From assembly GCA_009786275.1 (NCBI GenBank), contig WQTL01000334.1:1-5692 (forward strand): a stretch of DNA of 5,692 bases, given 5' to 3'. Source of the DNA: Bacillota bacterium. GTDB taxonomy: Bacteria > Bacillota > Clostridia > Oscillospirales > Acutalibacteraceae. The translations under genes were made by a program, and so were the position numbers. This document shows positions 4,971 through 5,692 of this stretch, piece after piece. The notes beneath the pieces are model-generated. The model did no database searches and was not told the origin of the DNA. It saw only the letters and a list, made by a program, of their open reading frames with translations. How positions within the stretch are numbered: the first letter of the stretch is position 1; every line of letters begins with the position of its first letter.

Positions 4971-5456
4971 ATGCCAGACCAAACCTGCTGCTTCACTGGC
5001 CACCGCCGCATCCCCGTCAGCGAACGCGCGGCATTGGAAAACCGCCTTGAAGCGGAAATTGTCAAACTCATTCATCAAGGCGTGCGATATTTCGGCGCGG
5101 GCGGCGCTTTGGGCTTTGACACGATGGCAGCTTCGGCTGTGCTGCGATTGAAGGCCCAGTATCCGCACATCCGGCTCATCCTGGTCCTGCCCTGCGGGGA
5201 TCAGGCCGCCGGTTGGGGCGAGGCCGACAAAAAAACATACAACCTTATACTCCGATTGGCGGATAAGGTTGTATATATTTCGGAGAGATACTCGCGCCGC
5301 TGCATGCATGAGCGCAATCGGCACCTGGTCGATCACAGCGAGATATGCGTATGCTATTTCGTGCAGACCAAAGGCGGTACCGCCTACACGGTCAACTACG
5401 CAAAGCAAAAGGGCTTGCGGGTCGTCAATCTCGCGTGGCAATCTTCATTCGAATAA
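4971..5456 (+). CDS. SLOG family protein, DUF1273/YpsA type
   Basis: The 161-residue protein carries the signatures of the DUF1273 branch of the SLOG (SMF/DprA-LOG, Rossmann-like) superfamily: CCFTGHRRIP (6-15), the glycine-rich GAGGALGFDTMAA (42-54), LILVLPCGDQ (69-78), MHERNRHLVDHSEICVCYF (112-130) and KGGTAYTVNYAKQKGLRVVNL (134-154). Length is near the family norm. SLOG domains are thought to bind nucleotides or their derivatives; B. subtilis YpsA has been linked to cell division and stress, but no reaction is established. Some relatives occur in mobile and conflict systems. GGGGG (4960-4964), 6 bases before ATG 4971, is a modest ribosome binding site. The gene is divergent from the RHH gene and shares its dyad. 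GC is intermediate and uneven, with an AT-rich inverted repeat at 5237-5274. No terminator follows before the next promoter, so read-through is possible. Confidence 0.88.
   Translation: MPDQTCCFTGHRRIPVSERAALENRLEAEIVKLIHQGVRYFGAGGALGFDTMAASAVLRLKAQYPHIRLILVLPCGDQAAGWGEADKKTYNLILRLADKVVYISERYSRRCMHERNRHLVDHSEICVCYFVQTKGGTAYTVNYAKQKGLRVVNLAWQSSFE
5229..5274 (-). terminator. Terminator-like hairpin on the antisense strand inside the SLOG gene
   Basis: ATACAACCTTAT (5237-5248) and ATAAGGTTGTAT (5263-5274) form a perfect 12-bp inverted repeat around a 14-base loop. On the minus strand it is followed by one G and seven Ts (5235-5229), the shape of an intrinsic terminator. The stem is AT-rich (3 GC pairs), so strength is uncertain. 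On the plus strand there is no T-run. It may stop antisense RNA running toward the shared operator. Confidence 0.4.
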
Positions 5457-5473
5457 ATTTTCTTCAAAACCCC

Positions 5474-5501
5474 TTTACAAACCGAAAATATGTGCTATAA
5501 T
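5474..5501 (+). promoter_or_regulatory. Promoter of the radical SAM repair gene
   Basis: TTTACA (5474-5479), a 16-bp spacer and TATAAT (5496-5501) preceded by TG (5493-5494) make a strong extended -10 promoter, 18 bases after the SLOG stop codon. The transcription start is expected near 5508, inside the palindrome at 5505-5531. Confidence 0.75.
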
Positions 5502-5504
5502 GTA

Positions 5505-5531
5505 TCCGAACATACGTATCGTACGTTCGGA
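5505..5531. promoter_or_regulatory. Palindromic operator overlapping +1, LexA/DinR-like
   Basis: TCCGAACATACG (5505-5516) and CGTACGTTCGGA (5520-5531) pair at 11 of 12 positions around TAT. The forward 14-mer CGAACATACGTATC (5507-5520) fits the B. subtilis DinR/LexA consensus CGAACRNRYGTTYC, as I recall it, at 13 of 14 positions. The reverse-strand 14-mer from 5529 to 5516 fits at 12. The site covers the predicted start, ideal for repression, and the gene downstream is a DNA-repair type. It is followed by TTTTGTTTT, so an attenuator hairpin is an alternative, but a transcript starting at 5508 would lack part of the left arm. Confidence 0.55.
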
Positions 5532-5558
5532 TTTTGTTTTGCCCAAAGGAACCCCATC

Positions 5559-5692
5559 ATGGACCTCATGGAAAAGCTCGAATACCTCACCGCCGGGGCG
5601 AAGTACGACGCCGCGTGCACCTCCTCCGGCGTGGACCGCGCGCCCGCCGCCGGGGGGATCGGCAGCGCCATGGCCTGCGGCTGCTGCCACTC
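5559..5692 (+). CDS. Putative DNA modification/repair radical SAM protein, N-terminal part (runs off window)
   Basis: Only 44 residues are in the window. The start MDLMEKLEYLTAGAKYDAAC, then TSSG, GGIGS and CGCCHS, closely resembles my recollection of the conserved N-terminus of the radical SAM family TIGR03916 (MEKLEIL..AAKYD.SC.SSG...GICHSFTPDG), whose SAM-cluster cysteine motif follows some 30 residues later, outside the window. That family is usually encoded beside an unusual uracil-DNA-glycosylase-like protein (TIGR03915) and is assumed to act in DNA repair or modification; its reaction is unknown. AAAGGA (5545-5550) lies 8 bases before the ATG; a second ATG at 5568 is less well spaced. 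The frame is open to the last base. The promoter and LexA-like operator support damage control. Confidence 0.78.
   Translation, partial: MDLMEKLEYLTAGAKYDAACTSSGVDRAPAAGGIGSAMACGCCH

Noticed and set aside
4884..5441. Leftward open frame of 185 codons opposite the SLOG gene
   Set aside because: The SLOG frame has clear family motifs; the antisense frame has none and would run through the shared operator. Only the terminator-like hairpin within it deserves attention.
5505..5540. Hairpin plus TTTTGTTTT as a terminator for the SLOG transcript or an attenuator
   Set aside because: Possible, but the structure directly overlaps the predicted start of a strong promoter and matches a LexA box, so an operator is the simpler reading; kept as an alternative in the feature.
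5475..5690. Leftward open frame of 71 codons at the window end
   Set aside because: It is antisense to the radical SAM gene start and crosses its promoter and operator; no motif or ribosome binding site.
1..5692. CRISPR array, tRNA or rRNA genes, insertion-sequence transposase
   Set aside because: No regularly spaced repeats with spacers, no cloverleaf or rRNA signature, and no transposase-like frame was seen on either strand.

Overview
The window looks like a piece of a Gram-positive Clostridia (Firmicutes) chromosome, probably from a high-GC gut anaerobe. The reasons are an archaeal-type phosphoglycerate mutase, an M23/M50 protease pair of the SpoIVFA/SpoIVFB sort, an InlB-repeat/FIVAR surface protein, a DUF1273-type SLOG protein, AAGGAG-type ribosome binding sites and TTGNNN-17-TATAAT promoters. 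This assignment is inference from gene content; no rRNA or tRNA gene is present.

Layout. Positions 1-77 hold two GC-rich hairpins, one shaped as a terminator for the leftward gene. Positions 80-1273 (-) encode a cofactor-independent phosphoglycerate mutase (ApgM type), with its promoter at 1331-1359 and a 7-bp tandem repeat in its leader. Positions 1428-2315 (+) encode a membrane-anchored M23 endopeptidase. Positions 2326-2524 hold a second two-hairpin repeat and a leftward terminator cluster. Positions 2542-3936 (-) encode a secreted protein with four InlB-type repeats and a FIVAR-like domain; its promoter is at 3993-4021. Positions 4110-4676 (+) encode an M50 site-2 protease of the SpoIVFB kind. 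Positions 4679-4861 (-) encode a 60-residue ribbon-helix-helix repressor, and 4971-5456 (+) a SLOG/DUF1273 protein, read divergently around a 79-bp dyad. From 5559 to the window end (+) is the start of a radical SAM DNA modification/repair protein that I recognise as the TIGR03916 type, behind a promoter overlapped by a LexA-like palindrome.

How the parts relate. The M23 and M50 genes face the same way and would be expected to sit side by side (SpoIVFA/SpoIVFB-like control of sigma-factor processing during sporulation). Here they are separated by about 1.8 kb carrying palindromic repeats and an oppositely oriented surface-protein gene. The M23 stop codon overlaps an orphan ATG, and the M50 gene lacks an evident ribosome binding site, so insertion into a former operon is a reasonable hypothesis. 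The low-GC repressor/SLOG pair looks like a self-regulated, probably acquired module. The last gene looks SOS-controlled.
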